Source: Pycnopodia helianthoides
Lineage: Eukaryota; Echinodermata; Asteroidea; Forcipulatida; Asteriidae
Direction: 5' to 3'
Length of the DNA stretch: 64,000 bases
Assembly (NCBI GenBank): GCA_032158295.1
Contig: CM063263.1
Location: 11,976,974 to 12,040,973 of the forward strand
Shown: positions 46,101-61,100 of the stretch, in pieces
How positions within the stretch are numbered: the stretch's first letter is position 1
How the letters are laid out: each line of letters starts with the position of its first letter
Program-made: the position numbers and the translations under genes
The notes under the pieces: model-generated
Databases searched by the model: none
The model's input: the letters and a program-made list of their open reading frames with translations, nothing else
Told to the model about the DNA's origin: nothing

Positions 46101-49100
46101 AACACTCTAACTTTACTGAAGCAGTTCAATCACAGGCGCTATTTCATTTGGTCAACAATATTTGAACAGGAATTATTTATTAACTTTGCTAATTGTTATA
46201 CTTACTCGCACTGCTGTTCACAAGAACAGTTGAGCAAATAGTTAACATGGAGATAGTTTATCATCTGCTTGCATAGATCTAAATGAAAAACAAGCAAAAA
46301 TTATTTTTAAACTAGAAAGTAGTGTTTGTGAAAACAAACACTAGGTGTTCTGGTATCGCTGGGGTCAGTGTTGTATCAACGCGTGAGCTATTTCATTAAG
46401 TTGAAGTTTGGTGCTGAAACTGTTTTGTTGTGTGCCTAACAAGCCACACACTTTCATGACTTTAGCAAAAGTCAAAAAAATCACACGAGTTTGCATTTTA
46501 CGACTTACACACTACTCACCTTGCTTAGTATCCAAAATTTTACATCGGTTCCCGTCTACTTCCATGGAGTCTGAACAGTTGCAGATTTCTTGGACCTTCT
46601 GAAGGTAGCAGACTCGCAGACAGCGCTTCAACAAACAAGACAAACAACAGTTTCCAGTTATAAATGCCAACTTACTTTGATCACCTCTATAAATCCAGCA
46701 GCTCACTAGAGATTTGATGAAAGTGGTCAAATACAAGAGATGTAATGATAAATTATATCCTTAAATTATATTCCCTTGTGACTGTCCATGTATCCGAGTT
46801 TTCATACATGTGGATGAATGACAAATATAGTGACATTGGACCTGCATCTTTATCGCCGTATTTTTGTTTCACTTATCTTTTTCTTCGCTTTCTGAACAGT
46901 AACTTTCAAGTTAACTAACACACCTGTCTATTGTAGCTTGTGGTCTCCACTTTAACAATCTTTCCTTCTACAATCTCTGAGACAGTTGCATTGGGTACTT
47001 GGCATTCTCCATACGGCATTGGTTTGCGGCTTATCACATTCTGAGGATAAAAGAAACCAGCGGACACTTTACCGGATACTGTCAGAAAGGTGCAACAATA
47101 ATAATAATAATAAAACACTTACTATCACCAAGTACTTTACGCAAAAAGAAGGACAAATTAAAAATATTCCACAATTCACAGGGACAAAAATTGAAGAAGA
47201 TATCAAAATAGGGGCAACAAGTATTTAAAGATTCTAAGAATCTGACTATTGTTTTCAAGTTTAAACTATAAAAAAACGATATGCACATATTAACCTTAAA
47301 AAGCAAGGTTTTTTTCCAAAATTTATTGAAGAGTTAGGGGTGAAACTCAGCCACTAAAAGGGAACAAATTTGTGACGTAGAAATGATTTGTGCATGAATC
47401 GTTTCTCAGATTCAAATGCTTTGGGGTGAAAAATTATTCAAACTATGTTACTTCAAAGGGAATCCTTTCTCAAAATAGTTTTTACTATCAACAGCTGCAG
47501 TGCTTCTCACCAAGTTAGTTTCCAAGGTCACTAAGTTTTTTAGTATTTACCAATCTATGACACCTTCAAGTAAGCTTGTAGCCGATTTAAATGATGGATT
47601 CTACTGAGATATTAGCTATTATTTTTCTTACAAGTTTGAGGCCGATGGAGGTGTCCGTGCCCGGTGAGATGTTGATACCCTGATCAGCTGGTGCAGGGGT
47701 GATGTCGTTGTTTGTGATGGCTACCCGGACACCAACGTCTTGACCATACAGACTAATGTATTCATCCTCCTCAGTGTTTAAGGTCAGAGTAAGACCTGCA
47801 AGGTAAGATAGACAATATAGATACATGGTTCTTTTATAAAGAAATCACACATTGTGGTTTATCGTGTCAGAGCAGTTAAGAGCACTGGACTCGAGCTCTG
47901 GTGTTGTAACAGCATCAAGGAAGAAGAGACAAGCAACTTGTGTCCTTGAGCGAGATACTTTACCATAATTGCTTTGTCATTCAAATTGGACATTAAGCCG
48001 TAGGTCCCATGTACTAGGATTGGTAGTGTATGTAAAAGAACCCAGAACACTTATCGTGGAAGAGTAGGGGTTCACCTCGGTGTTTCTGTTTCACTTAGCA
48101 AGCACCTTCATTGTTTACAGGTTTCCTCGGGCTTGTGAGCTAAGGTGAGTAAGTAAGTTCACAATGAGGCAGCCCTGGTTTCATCACCAAAAATACATAA
48201 TATCAATAATAACGTCTTACAAGCTACATGCAGATCAAGGCGCTTTACAACAGTATAATCCCTGTTCATCAGGCATATTGAGACCATCCCTCAAACTTTC
48301 TCAACTCCCTTGGGAGCATACAACCTCAAGCTGCTTATATCAGCGCCAAGGGGTTAAACTAACACAATACTGTTTCAGCCCTCGCAGGTTCCCATTTCTA
48401 CTCCTGGGTTAAGAGAAGTAGTTTATGGTTATGTGACTTGATCAAGGAAACAAGTGCCATGACCAGGATTCGAAGCCACACCCCAATGTCTTGACCATCT
48501 CAACTTGAGTCTGACTTGCTGAATCGCTTGGCCACGACACTCTCTAGTATACTGCCTTGGCCCAATCTAAAAGAGAAGTTTATCATTTAATTTTTACCAT
48601 GTAATCATGAAAGAAAGAAATTTAGACAAACGAATTCAAAAGAATCCACTCCAGCAGTTGATCGACACACTCATCATGTTAATATGAAATTTACGAAAAA
48701 CATCAATAGAATTTTGACAAAGATTGTCGGAAAGGGATAACAACATCTTTCAGGGAGACTCACCGGACTGCTCACCAGTCTGTGATGCATTTCTTCCTTT
48801 GTTTCCATTTGCCGCCTTATTAAAGGTGTAGCAATTACCATATTTGTCATCCTGTATTTGTAAGAAACTATCGCTGGAAACAGAAATCATTATAAAGAAT
48901 AAAATTAACAGATGTCTTTGACCACCAAATCAAAATAAATGAAGAACACAGCCATGTAATGGGTCTGGACAGACATTTATTGATTGATTGATTGATTGAT
49001 CGGACAATAAACAATTTTGGATCGGAGTTGTCCTGGGTAGTACACGAGTTTCTTGCACAGGAATAACAAACAAAATGTCCTCACCCTGCAGTATTGAACA

Positions 49101-52100
49101 ATCTCACTAGTGTTGACCTAGTAAGCAAATAAGTATTTCATAAAAACACACCACAGAACGGAACAAAACAAGCAAACCATTTTATGTGACGGTGTTTTTT
49201 TAACCGCAAGGTGAAGACTACATACTTGTTATCAAGGCAGTCAATCCCATTGAAGCTGCACTGCAATACAAAATCCCTCAGTTGATGCCCGAACTTTGCA
49301 ATCTCAGGTTTGGAGAGCTTCAAAATCTCCCTCAAATCGCTATAGTCCGGCAGCTCACTGAAGGTGATGAAGCGGTGCCAATCGGCAGGGTCCTCGCTCA
49401 ACACCCGACTGAACGGCCGATAGATGTAAAAGTTGTCTTTGAAATCGCTCAGAAATTCCTCCTGATTTTCAACGTGGATGAAGTGCATGAAAGGGTCCTT
49501 CCATGTTTCGTTTAAAAAAGGTCCAGCAACTAGAAAAATAAAGCGAAGGTTTCAGAGTGGATTGTCTCCAACTAAGATCCTGCCTCTAACCATATTTTGT
49601 TAAAGACTACATTGTATCAATGTTACAAAATAAGAGTTCAGATGGCTATTTCCCAAAGTAAGTTTTCTGTTGCTAAAATGACACCCGATTTGGGCGGTTG
49701 GGTTGGCGTAGTGTTATCTTTCCTCGCCTTCCACCTCAGGGACCCCAGTTCGAATCCCCCCCGGAGGCACTATGTAGATTGGGTTTTCAGTCCCTTCCTG
49801 ATTGTGTGTAACTTCCTCCCCCATACAAAAAAATGTAGAAACCCATTTTTTCTTCAGAATGATGTCATCATATTATGTTTTCGATGTTATAAATTTTGCA
49901 CTGGAATGGCAATTTACAGCATTTTAACGTGAGGTAAGAGACTTGAAATTTTTTCTTGACTGGGACTCGAACCCACATTCTCCTGATCAGAAACACCAGA
50001 GCGTGAGTCCGGTGTTCTTATCCGCTCGGCCACGACGCGCCATTGGGTCATTTACCTTCCTCTTGAAGGTAGTCATACTCACCAATACTCGAACTGAAAC
50101 AATCCTCTATTCTCTCATCTTCAAAATTTGGACAGTCCCGAATGGTGTCACACGCCTTTTCAGACTTGTAGCATTTACCATTATTACACTGCATGTAGCC
50201 CTCAGGACACGTCTCTGCACATAGGAACACAATCAAAACATATTTTTTATATTTCAGTTCGCAGTAACACTATGTTTATATATGAGTTTTGAGCCATTGC
50301 ATGGCGAGGTATCAATGCATATTTGGTAAGCGGTAACACCATTATATCTGCTTTGCTGTGTAGATTATGTTCTTTTTCATTTTCTAATCAAACCAATTAT
50401 GTAACCTAATTGAGAATATCAAGTAATTAACCAGGAGGGACACTGACTGGGTAAATAAATAAACATTTACTAGAGCAGGACTTGAACCTGCAACCTCCAA
50501 ACCAACATGCTGGCGCTCTACCAACTGATCTAATTAGCTCTAATGTTGGCGGTCTCTCTATTTATTTATTTATTTATTTATTTTGGTTTTTTTGGGGGGG
50601 TACCATTCAATCTAAAACTGCCACAAAATTCTCTGAGCCCTTTTTGTAACTTGAAAATTTGAACTATCAGTGCCATTTTGAACACAGGAAATGTGACAAT
50701 TAAAGACAGCTGCATTGTAAATGCTCTTTTAATGATCACAAACATGTCAAGAAGGTTGTCACTGAACATAAGAGTATAAAGCCTCATTTTATTTTTCACT
50801 AACCAGTCTTCTCGTTGCAGAACCTTTCATCTGTTCCTAGGGGGCAGTCCAAGTATTCATCACATTCTTGATAAGGGTATATGCAGACTGTGGAATTTCG
50901 ACAAGCCTTCATTGTTGATATACACTCTATTCAAAACAAACCACTCTTGGTTAAGTTATTTCAAGCCAATGGCTGTCGTTATTATCTTGTATTCTTTCTT
51001 TTTCATTCAATATTTTTAAACAATTCAACCCTTGCTTGGCCCTTAAGAGGTGCTCAAGGTGAGGGCTCAAGGTGAGGGCCCAAGGTGAGGGCTTAAGGTG
51101 AAGGATTAATTTAATTCAAGACGGAAAGTAAAAAAGTAAAGTTTGTTACTTTCTGTTAGTTTCCTTTCCATATCTATTTTGTTTACCTTTCTCATGTTTA
51201 ATAATATACTTCTGTTACAGTACCCTGTTTTTAATTTTGTATCTTTGTATTTTGTGCTGTTGCCCTGGTTTCAATTAATAGTCTGCACCATAGCGCTTAA
51301 AAATGTGTTGTTCAGCACGGCACAAATGTCCATAGGTTCCTCCCATCAGGGTGTTTGAGCGTGAAACCAGGCTTTCTGCTTCTTCTCACCCATACACTTT
51401 GCCGAGATGTTGAACAAAGAGCCATTCCAACAGCTTCACTCCAGGTCCTGCATCTCTTCGGAACTCCTTGCCCGGTGCATGTTTCCCTCCATCCTCCATC
51501 CTACAATCAATTCCTACCTTCAGCTCCCCCGAGTTATTTTCATCTGAAATGTTTTCTTCTTGTTGCCCCTTACCAAGGGTGGCTTTAGCCTTGTTTGGGG
51601 CAAACTTGAATTAAAAAAAAAAGGTATTCCCTATCCCCTCAAATTATTTTGGTTTAACAATTGTGGACTTACTGACTGTGCTGTCCTCACATTTCAGCTC
51701 AAAGTACTCGTCACTACCATCTTCACAGTCTGGGTAATTATTGCAGGTTTGCCAATGAGGAATACGCTCTCCGCTTTGACACAAGAACTCATCTTCTGAA
51801 AGTAAAAACATCAAGATAACCAAATCAGGCCTGATAACTTCACAGAGATAATTGCCTCTGTCGCCCCTGGTCATTGCCTTGGTGCCCCTTTGGCCCTTCC
51901 AAGGCAAAACAGCCCAAATTTGTTTTTTTTTTATGAAAGATCATTTCTGGGTAAATTGAGGGTGCTTCTTTCATTTCTGAAAGTTTCAAATTACAGTGTT
52001 ATGGTTTTGAATATAGCATGTCCTATATATTGGCCTCTTTTTACACTTTCTCCCTATTTTTTGTTTAATGGTAAACAGCTTATCTCTGTCTTGAGTCTTG

Positions 52101-55100
52101 TACTTTCTATCTTTTAGTTAGGCTGTTTTGCCATGAAAGGGCCGCCTTGAAATGAACCAAGAGAAATGTTCAATTTCCTCATTGAGGTGCCTTTCACCAA
52201 GGAGAGAATGCCTTAGTTCCCCTATTCCACCTTTCTTGTATGCATATGTTGTTTAACTTTTCTTACCGGCTGTGGCAATTCCTGCTTGTCTCTTCTTCCT
52301 TGATGCTGTTACAATTGAAAAAAAGAAAAAGTATTTAAAACCCTGTATGAAATTTTAATACTATAGTTATAGAAGGGAATCACTCATCAAGTGTCACAAT
52401 CGGGACTCGAACCCACACTCTGCTGATCAGAAACACCAGAGCTCGAGTCCAGCGCACTTGACCGCTCGGCCACGACACGCCACAAAAATAGTTCATGACA
52501 CACCACAACATTAGTTCATCAAGTAATCAACCACAAGGAAACTAACTGGGTAAATTTAAAATAATTTGGAGTTGAACAAAGAAAAATGGCTAGAGCGAGA
52601 TTTGAACCAACAAACTCCGAATTAACGTGCCGGCGCTTTCTACAGTAGCCGTATGTTGGCGGTCTCCCTATTTTGTCAATATCTCTGATCAGGGGTGCCG
52701 GTCAGAGGTCATACAACCTTAAACTGCCGTATAGCCTGGGATCACACCCAAGTATATGACACAACCTGGGAAGCTGCAGCCAGGGGATCACCTAAAGGGG
52801 TTCGAATCCTGCTCTAGTCAATTTTCCTTTGTTCAACCCCAACTCGTCCTTTTTATTTTTTGTTAATACACTCAGCCGGAGGCGCCAACCTCACCTACGC
52901 AAGAAACGCCAACATCCATGCTGTGGCCAAGACCCTCTGATGCACTGACGACACGATAGTAACAGTCCACAAGGAATAATTCATGTTCAGTACACTTCAA
53001 CTTTTGGAGAAAAAAACAGAGGGACACAAAAAAAAAGGTTTTGAGAAAAGTTTTACTGATGTTATACTGAATGCACAATTTGTAAACCCAAGGTATTTTG
53101 GTGAAATCTCACCAAGCTTATTTAAATGACGGGTAACTGTATCAAGGCAAGGATAAGTTCTTGAAAGGTGCGTAGTGACCGCTGACCAACAGATGAGACA
53201 TACAGTAACAAAACAATCCACAAGGTCACATTCACTTTTCTGATGCACTCATTTTCCAAACGTGGGGAACATTTTTCAAGTCTCTAAAACCTCACATTAA
53301 AATGATGTAAAATGCCATTTTATTTGATACTCTTTCAGAATGGAATTTGACATCAATGAACATCAAAAACACATTGGTCTATACATTCCAAAGAGGAATT
53401 TCTGTGCAAGTCAAATGTCAAATCCAATGTTGTTTCGATTGAATATCAACATTATTAAGGAAAGAACTTAAAATAATTCCTTGTACAAAATTGTAAAGAC
53501 CATCTTTTTGAAATGTGACGTCAACAATTGTTTGTGGATTATTATTGGACACAAAACTGCACTTAAAGGATATCAAACGATTTGGGACTTGTAACTTTTG
53601 TTTCACCATTGTCATAAGGACTCTTTTGGAAAATGAGTGGATCACAAAACTGACTTTGACCTTGGAGCCCCTCTTTAACAAATTGTCTGCAAGATCAAGA
53701 ACAAAATAAATACTCTATATTCTAATTGCAAGTGGATTCCTTTCAAAGGATTACCTCGGACAAAAAGACACCACCTGAACTTGGTGTGAAGCTGGTAGTC
53801 GTACTTGCTACCCCTGAGAAGCCCAGCTGGTTGCACACCACTTTTGCATCTTCTATTGTCCAATCGGCATCGGAGATGGTGCCCCATGTTCCATTGTGCT
53901 GTACCTCCACTCTACCCTCAGACGTACTTGCCCCGCCCACCAATCGGACAGGCAAATCCACACCTACAACAATAAAAAATACAGGCGTTGACAGTGAGTA
54001 AGCCCCGGCAAGCAACTGTGGTAACACCCGTGGGCAACCAGGTCCAACTTATTCAAATGAGCAAAGATACTGACAAAATATCACAGTCAATAGGGCGTTT
54101 TGGTGGCAGCAGACTTACATGTACCAGGTAAATCCAGGTAAACAATGGACATTTACCTGGTATGTCTGCTGCCTTCTAGCGTTCAAAAGTCTCCCATTAA
54201 ATAAATCCATGACTAACCTGGCATTTGCATAAAATGGTTTATCTTACCGTCGTGACAAGCTGTAGTCGGCTGTCCGACGTTACATAACTCCCAGTCATCG
54301 GCGGTTGATGCTCCTTCCACAAAACACCAAGCACCTGCCCTCAAACCTCCGGGGTTACGGCAGGTTGATCCATGTAATTCAGGATAAACATCGCTAGTGA
54401 ACCCAGCATTAACTGCTACGACCGTGGTCCAATTCGTGCATGATGCAGAGCTTGATGTGATCCTGACATTACCGCGGTAATCTTGGGCATTTGGAGCTAT
54501 GTAGCACTCGTGGGTAACTTTAAAAAAGAAAAAGAGAGTGACGACAAGGAACTAATTTTATTTGATTAATTGTGTCCGTGTGAGTAGGTATATACATCTT
54601 GCCATGTCGTGGTCGAGTCGGACTCAAGCTCTGGTGTTTCTGATCAGCTGAGTGTGGGTTTGTGTCCCGCGGTTGTGTCCTTAAGCAAGATACTTTACTA
54701 TAATTGCTTTGTCCTTTGGATGGGACATTGAGCCAAAGGTCCCGTGTACTAGGAATGGTAGTGCACGTAAAAGAACCGCGAACACTTATCATGGGTGCTG
54801 AGTAGGGGTGTACCCCTGTGTTTCTGATTCACATAGCAAGCATCCTAATGTTAACAAGATTCCTCAGGCTTGCGAGCTACAGTGACTAGGTTCACTTATG
54901 AGGCATCCTTGTTTTCATTACCAGAAATATATCAATCAAACCGGGACCTATAACAAAGTAGGGTCCCCAGTTGGGTGACAGTCCCCAATTGGAAAGTTCA
55001 TACAAATCCAATGGGAGCTGGTGCCAAAAAGTGGAAGCAAAAGCAAAAAGAAGAATGTGAACAACTACCTTCTCTCTCTTCATTTTTATTTTGTTTTATT

Positions 55101-58100
55101 TTTTTCTTGAAGCCTTCACCTCGAGTGGCCCTTTGGACAATTTTTCATAACAAAAATAAAGGAAAAAAAAAATAAATAAAATTGAGCGGAGCCATTTTTC
55201 TCCCACGTACCTGCACAGGGTTCAGGGAAGTCGTTCATGTTGCTGCAAATGACATTGCCACTACAAACATAGAACTGAAAGTCCCCACTCACGTAATTAG
55301 GCACGGTGGGCACAAAATTGTTGAAGCAAGTCAACGACTCAAACTCTGAAAATCAATTGATAAAATTGCCATATAATACAAACTACAAGTACATGTAAGT
55401 GCAAGCTATAAAGGCTAATGACATCATTATTAAACTTTTCAAGGGGCACTGTCATTGTGATTATAGTCTGCTTGTGGCTTAGTCTTGATTGGCGACGTTC
55501 ATTTTGTTTAATGTAGTGCGATGTGGCAACACGAATTACCGTCCGCAACACGAATTATTGGAGAAGAGATATATCCCACGAACATCTGGATCATTCGATC
55601 CAGATTTATAGACTTGCCCAGTCCTTCTGAGTCAGCCTCCCAAACAGTCAATGTAGCGCCCTCTACCGGTGGCTAATACAAAAAACAGCATCGCCAATCA
55701 AGACTACTTGTGGCTGGACATCCCAGTTACTTGACCGTCATATTTGACCGCTTGACCGTCACATCACAAACAACAGCTTTAGAGGGCGCCGTCATAATTA
55801 TCTCGCCCGCATGTGCAGTAACTGGGTGAGAGCTCAGAATTGAATGTCTGGCCACAGACTCGCTGCAATCACGACGCCAGTGCCCCTTTCATGTGAGAGA
55901 ATGAAAGGAAGAGATTTTTTAATAATAATGGTATTTTTAAAGGTATTTCTTCGTCTTTTAAGAGATTTCATTTCAATCCTCAATCTTTCAATAAACAAAG
56001 GTAAAAATCAGCTTTCTGAGTAAAAATACAGCAATATTTTTTACTTTGTTCAGCTCTTTCTTCTTATAAGAAATCAATCAAGATTTAGTGCCCAATTATC
56101 TTACATGCAGAAGCGTCTTTGATAGATAAAATGGTAAAGCAATTTAGTTTACAACTAATAAGCTTTGATTTAGAAAATAAAATCCATATATTGACCAATC
56201 ATTTACTTGTTTAATGTGTTAGACTAAAGGTTAAAGGTATTATACAGGATTGGTAGAATTGACAAAATAGTCGCAGACAGTGTTCATGTTTTGTGTGATC
56301 AACCATACATATAAAATAATAAACCTGTGAAAATTTGGACTTAATCCATTGTGGGAGTCAAGAGAAAATAGTGAGAAACGATGCACTTCATTTGTAACAA
56401 CCAAAATCAGCTGTTGCGTTCTTTTATGTTTTCCGATACAGTTTTCTCGACTATGACTTCATTTCAGAGGGACATAATTCACAGAAAAAAATGGTTCTGG
56501 TATGAACTTCATAATCAGTAAGCTTCAAGACTAAAATTAAACAATGATGTTTTTTATTCTTACCAATCCTGTATAATACCTTTGAGGCCAGAGTGAAATG
56601 TCCGAAATACTTACTTGTGTTATCGATGGTGTTAAAGCCCTGACTTTGATTTGCTGAAATTGATCCACTACATACGAGTTTCTGGGACGAGATAATCGAA
56701 TCACTAATCTCTGCATTCTTAAAGAGTGTGCATGCTGGGAATGCAATAAAAAAGATTGTACATAGTTTTACTGTTCAGGAATTGTATTTGTTGTTCTTTA
56801 AGATTAAAGGGACACTGTCGTCGTGATCATAGTCTGCTTGTGTTGCGTGGACAAGGAAACATGAACTCTCACACAGTTACTAAGCGCGGGCGTGTTGACC
56901 GTCATATCACAAACAAAAGCTTTAAAGGGCACCGTCGTTTTTTTAATGCAGTAACTGTGTGAGAGTTCAGAATTTAATGTCTGGCCACAGACTCGCTGTG
57001 ATCACGATGACATTACCCCATTAATCCTTTTTAAGTATTGCAGTCATCAAAAGTTTAAAAAAGAAAAGAAATAGAAAGAATGTGTTTTTTTATGATAAAT
57101 GTTCGTATACAAAAAGAAAAGGACAATCACAACAAACAAAAACATTTTGAACATTTACAGTTTTCAATAAAATTTATAAAATAGAACATTTTTTCTTCAG
57201 GGCCTAATTTCATAGAGCTGCTTGAGCAGAAAATAGTGCTGAACAATTTTCTGCTAAGCAGAAATCAGTAGGATACCAGTCACAAATTGTACATGTGACC
57301 TGGGGTCGATTTCACAAAACTCTTCCTAACTTCTCTTAGCATTGCCTAGGACTAGTCCTAAGTTAGGAAGAGTTTTGTGAAATCGACCCCTAGTAGTTTG
57401 GCAGGTAACTTTATTCTGGTAAGCATAAGTTTTTAGTGCCAAGCTACTTTTTGTGCTTTTAAAGCAGCTCTATGAAATTGGGCCCAGGTTGCTCAGATGA
57501 CCTCCCCCCCCCCCCGGCAACCAACAGTGTGATTATTTTGTCAATGCTTACTGCAGTTTTGTTCATCATCCGCTTCCAAGCAATCGACGTTCAAGTCACA
57601 AAGGAAATCTTCATAGATGCATTGCCAACCGTTGCCACACAGCCACTGACCGTCCTCACACCGTGTTTTCCCATACTGCATGTCATCTGGATCAGTAAAT
57701 GTAAACAGTTGAAATATCAAATAATAAACCACAAGGGAAACTGACCTGGGTAGTAAGAAGTAACTATAACTATAAATAGTAGTAGTAAACTTGCGGGTAA
57801 CAACCATGTGTAAAATCTCTTTTGGGAGGAGTGTTGGCTCTGAGAAGAGCCGGTTTGGTCTCGACGTTTCGAACAGTATACTCTGCTCGTCTTCAGGAGA
57901 ATTGAGCCAACACTCCTCCCAAAAGAGATTTTACACATGGTTGTTTCCGCAAGTTTATAGTTATAGTTACTTCTTACTTTCAACACCATGCAAAGCTTCA
58001 AACACCACTGACCTGGGTAGATTTGAATTCATTTTGGGTTGAACAAAGAAAAATTGACTAGAGCAGGACTTGAACCAACAACCTCCGGATTAACGTGCCA

Positions 58101-61100
58101 GCTCTCTACCAACTGAGCTATCTTGCCCTATGTTGGCAATCTCCCTATTTTGTCAATACCTTTGATTAAGGTACCAGTAAGAAGCCATACAACCGTAAAC
58201 TGCCGCTTAGCCAGGGAACAAACCCAAGTTTACTATACAACCTGGGAAGCGGCAGCAAGGGGATCACCTTAATAACGGGGTGCAACTTTTTCACATCAAA
58301 TATCAAGTGTACAAACAGTTGAGTTGCAGGGGGTGTGTGTGTGTCACCACCGACAACACCTGAGTCAGCGTACCACAGTACCATGTATTGGTTTACATAG
58401 TACCATGTATCGGTTTACAAGGTGCTGCACTGGAAGGGTATCGAATACAATGGCAATTTACACCATTTTAACTTGAGGTTAGAGACTTGTAACTTTTTCC
58501 CCCACTCACGCGAGGACTACATCTATTGGAAAATAAATATTTGTTTAATTTTCAAAAATTGGGGGCAGGATTGTTGTTACCTCTGCCACACAAAGTGGCG
58601 TCTTCATCGCTGTTATTTTCACAGTCCGATGCACCGTCACATACCCAATCTTTGTATATACAAGAACCATCACCACAGTCAAACATGTCCCCTGCACATG
58701 CTGGCGCTGGTGCTTCAAACACAAGGAGAGAACAAAATTAATCTTAGAAAACATGCAAGCAAAAGTGAAACCCAAATTGTACCTTTTATTCCGAGGAAAA
58801 AGACTTAAGGAGGTATTGTGTGTTGTTCGAGCAAGCTGTCATGTCTCGTCATTAGAGATGTAAAGGTAGAGTCAGAGATTGGTAAATACTTCAAATGTAA
58901 AAACTAACTTTGGTGAAAAGCACTGCAGCTGTTGATAGTATAAACTATTTTGAGAAAGGGTTCTCTTCGAAGTAATATGGTTTCTTTGGTGAGAGACAAA
59001 GATCGGAAAGAGATAAGTGGCTCTCTTGGCCTTTTGTCATGTTTGTGTGTAAACTCCAGGCTTGCCCAGATGTATTTTCCTGTTAAACGTAGTCTAGTAT
59101 CCAATCTCCCAGTGAGTCGGATGATTGCCACCCTCTTGGTCATGTTCCCTGTATCCAACAACAGTAACAAATGCTAATATCCACAAAAATCAAATGGAAC
59201 CAGACAATTTTTGTTTCTTCTTCCAGCCTCGGTTTGGTTACAATGATTTGAATTGGATTAAAAATCAAGATGGCCACACTAAAGGTCTAAGGGGAAAGAA
59301 GGAGCGTGGCTTACTCGAGGGAGCCATGTTTGCTGCGCAAGCCTCCTCAGTCTCATCTTCGCCTGCACGGCAGTCATTGTCTTTGTCACACACAAAGGCC
59401 AAAGGTATACACCTAGTGCCATATACACTGTTGGTTTCGCACTGGAACCCGCCTGTACAACTCTCATCAAAATCTGCAAGACAAATTTGCGGAATAAATT
59501 TAAAGCATGCATAATGTCAAGTCCCTCCAAGTTTATAGTGAGTGGTGACGCTGGGGGGGGGGGGAGGGGGAATTTTCCCAGCAGAGGATACAACATGGTG
59601 AATGCAGCATCAAATTTGACATTTACTTTAACTTTATACACCTTTTCACTATTCAGGAAACAGAGGCAAGGCCTTATGTGAACCAGAAACATGGGGTTAA
59701 CCCCTACTCTTCCACGATAAGTGTTCTGGGTTTTTTTACATGCCCAACCAATCCTAGTGCACAGGACTTACAGTTTAATGTCCCATCCGAAGGACAAAGC
59801 AATTATTGTTGAGTACCTTACTCAAGGACACAAGCGCCACAACCGAGACTGGATCACCCACACTCCGCTGATCAGAAACACCAGAGCTCGAGTCTGGGGT
59901 CCAAACCGCTTGACCACAACACCGTCTTTAACAATGGGGCAAAAAAATCTTACCACAGTCGGTTTCATCACTGCCATCAATGCAATCCGGACTGTTGTTA
60001 CATCGCTTTATTTTAGGAATACATCCTCCTTTTGTGCATTGGAACTCAGAAGCCTTGCATTCTGCGTTTAAAAGTAAAAACAGATGGCAATATTATACAA
60101 ATATTGAATGCATGGGAGTGCATTGTCGCAGAATAATTATTATCTTGAAGTGAAATCTGGACTAGTCTGTTTCACAAGGCCAAGCTGAGTGAAATGGAAA
60201 AGCCAGATTTCACCGAGTGATTATATTCTGCAAAAACACACAAACGAAATACATTTGTTGTTTTATATAATTAACCAAGACCGTGGTGTTTGCGTGATCA
60301 CACACAACGTTAGTAATGAATAAACATAGAGGGCGCTGTGTAATTGTGTTCCCCGGATCCAGATCCAAAGGCACCCTCGCATGCCTGCTTTTCGATCACG
60401 TTGTAGCCGTGTCCTTTCGCTATTCAGCTTCTCAGCTGCTAGTAAGGATGATTAGCCTCCCAAATTATTATAATTAATATAATACACAGGGCTTTAATTG
60501 ATTGGTTCGGGTGGATGTGTACTTACGGCACCCTGTCTCATCGTCCTGATCGTAGCAATCATTTTTACGGTTGCATTTGAGGGTCTTGCTAATGCAGAAT
60601 CCAGAGGCACTACCATTATTACATTTGAACTCAGTCGCCTCATCACAGCTTTCTGTTTAAAAGAGAAAAATCTAAATATAAAAAAGTAGTTTTTTTATAC
60701 ATGTATATATATATTTTTTTAAATGAAACATCGCCTAACTCACAAGGCCAGACAGCCACTTCAAGGTGAGGGCTACTGCTGGAGTCAAATACCAGAAATG
60801 CTGAAGAGCAGAGAGAAAGTCAAACTGTTTCTTATTCGATTTCTCATGATATTTTTGGTCCATTTTTATGATTCAATGTTGCTCTCATAGTAGCATTTAA
60901 CACTTTTTCCAAATACTTCACATCATAAACAAGAACCTGTGACATTTGTAGATATTTGTTTCAGAAAACTCACAGGCAGTGCCACCCTAAACCACGTGTT
61001 TACACCTCATGAACTTTTGATCAGATAAAAAAGATTGTGGCGAAAACTGCTCTTTCCCAAACCAGTGAGTACCGACCTTAGTTTGTACATGGTTTGTCTT

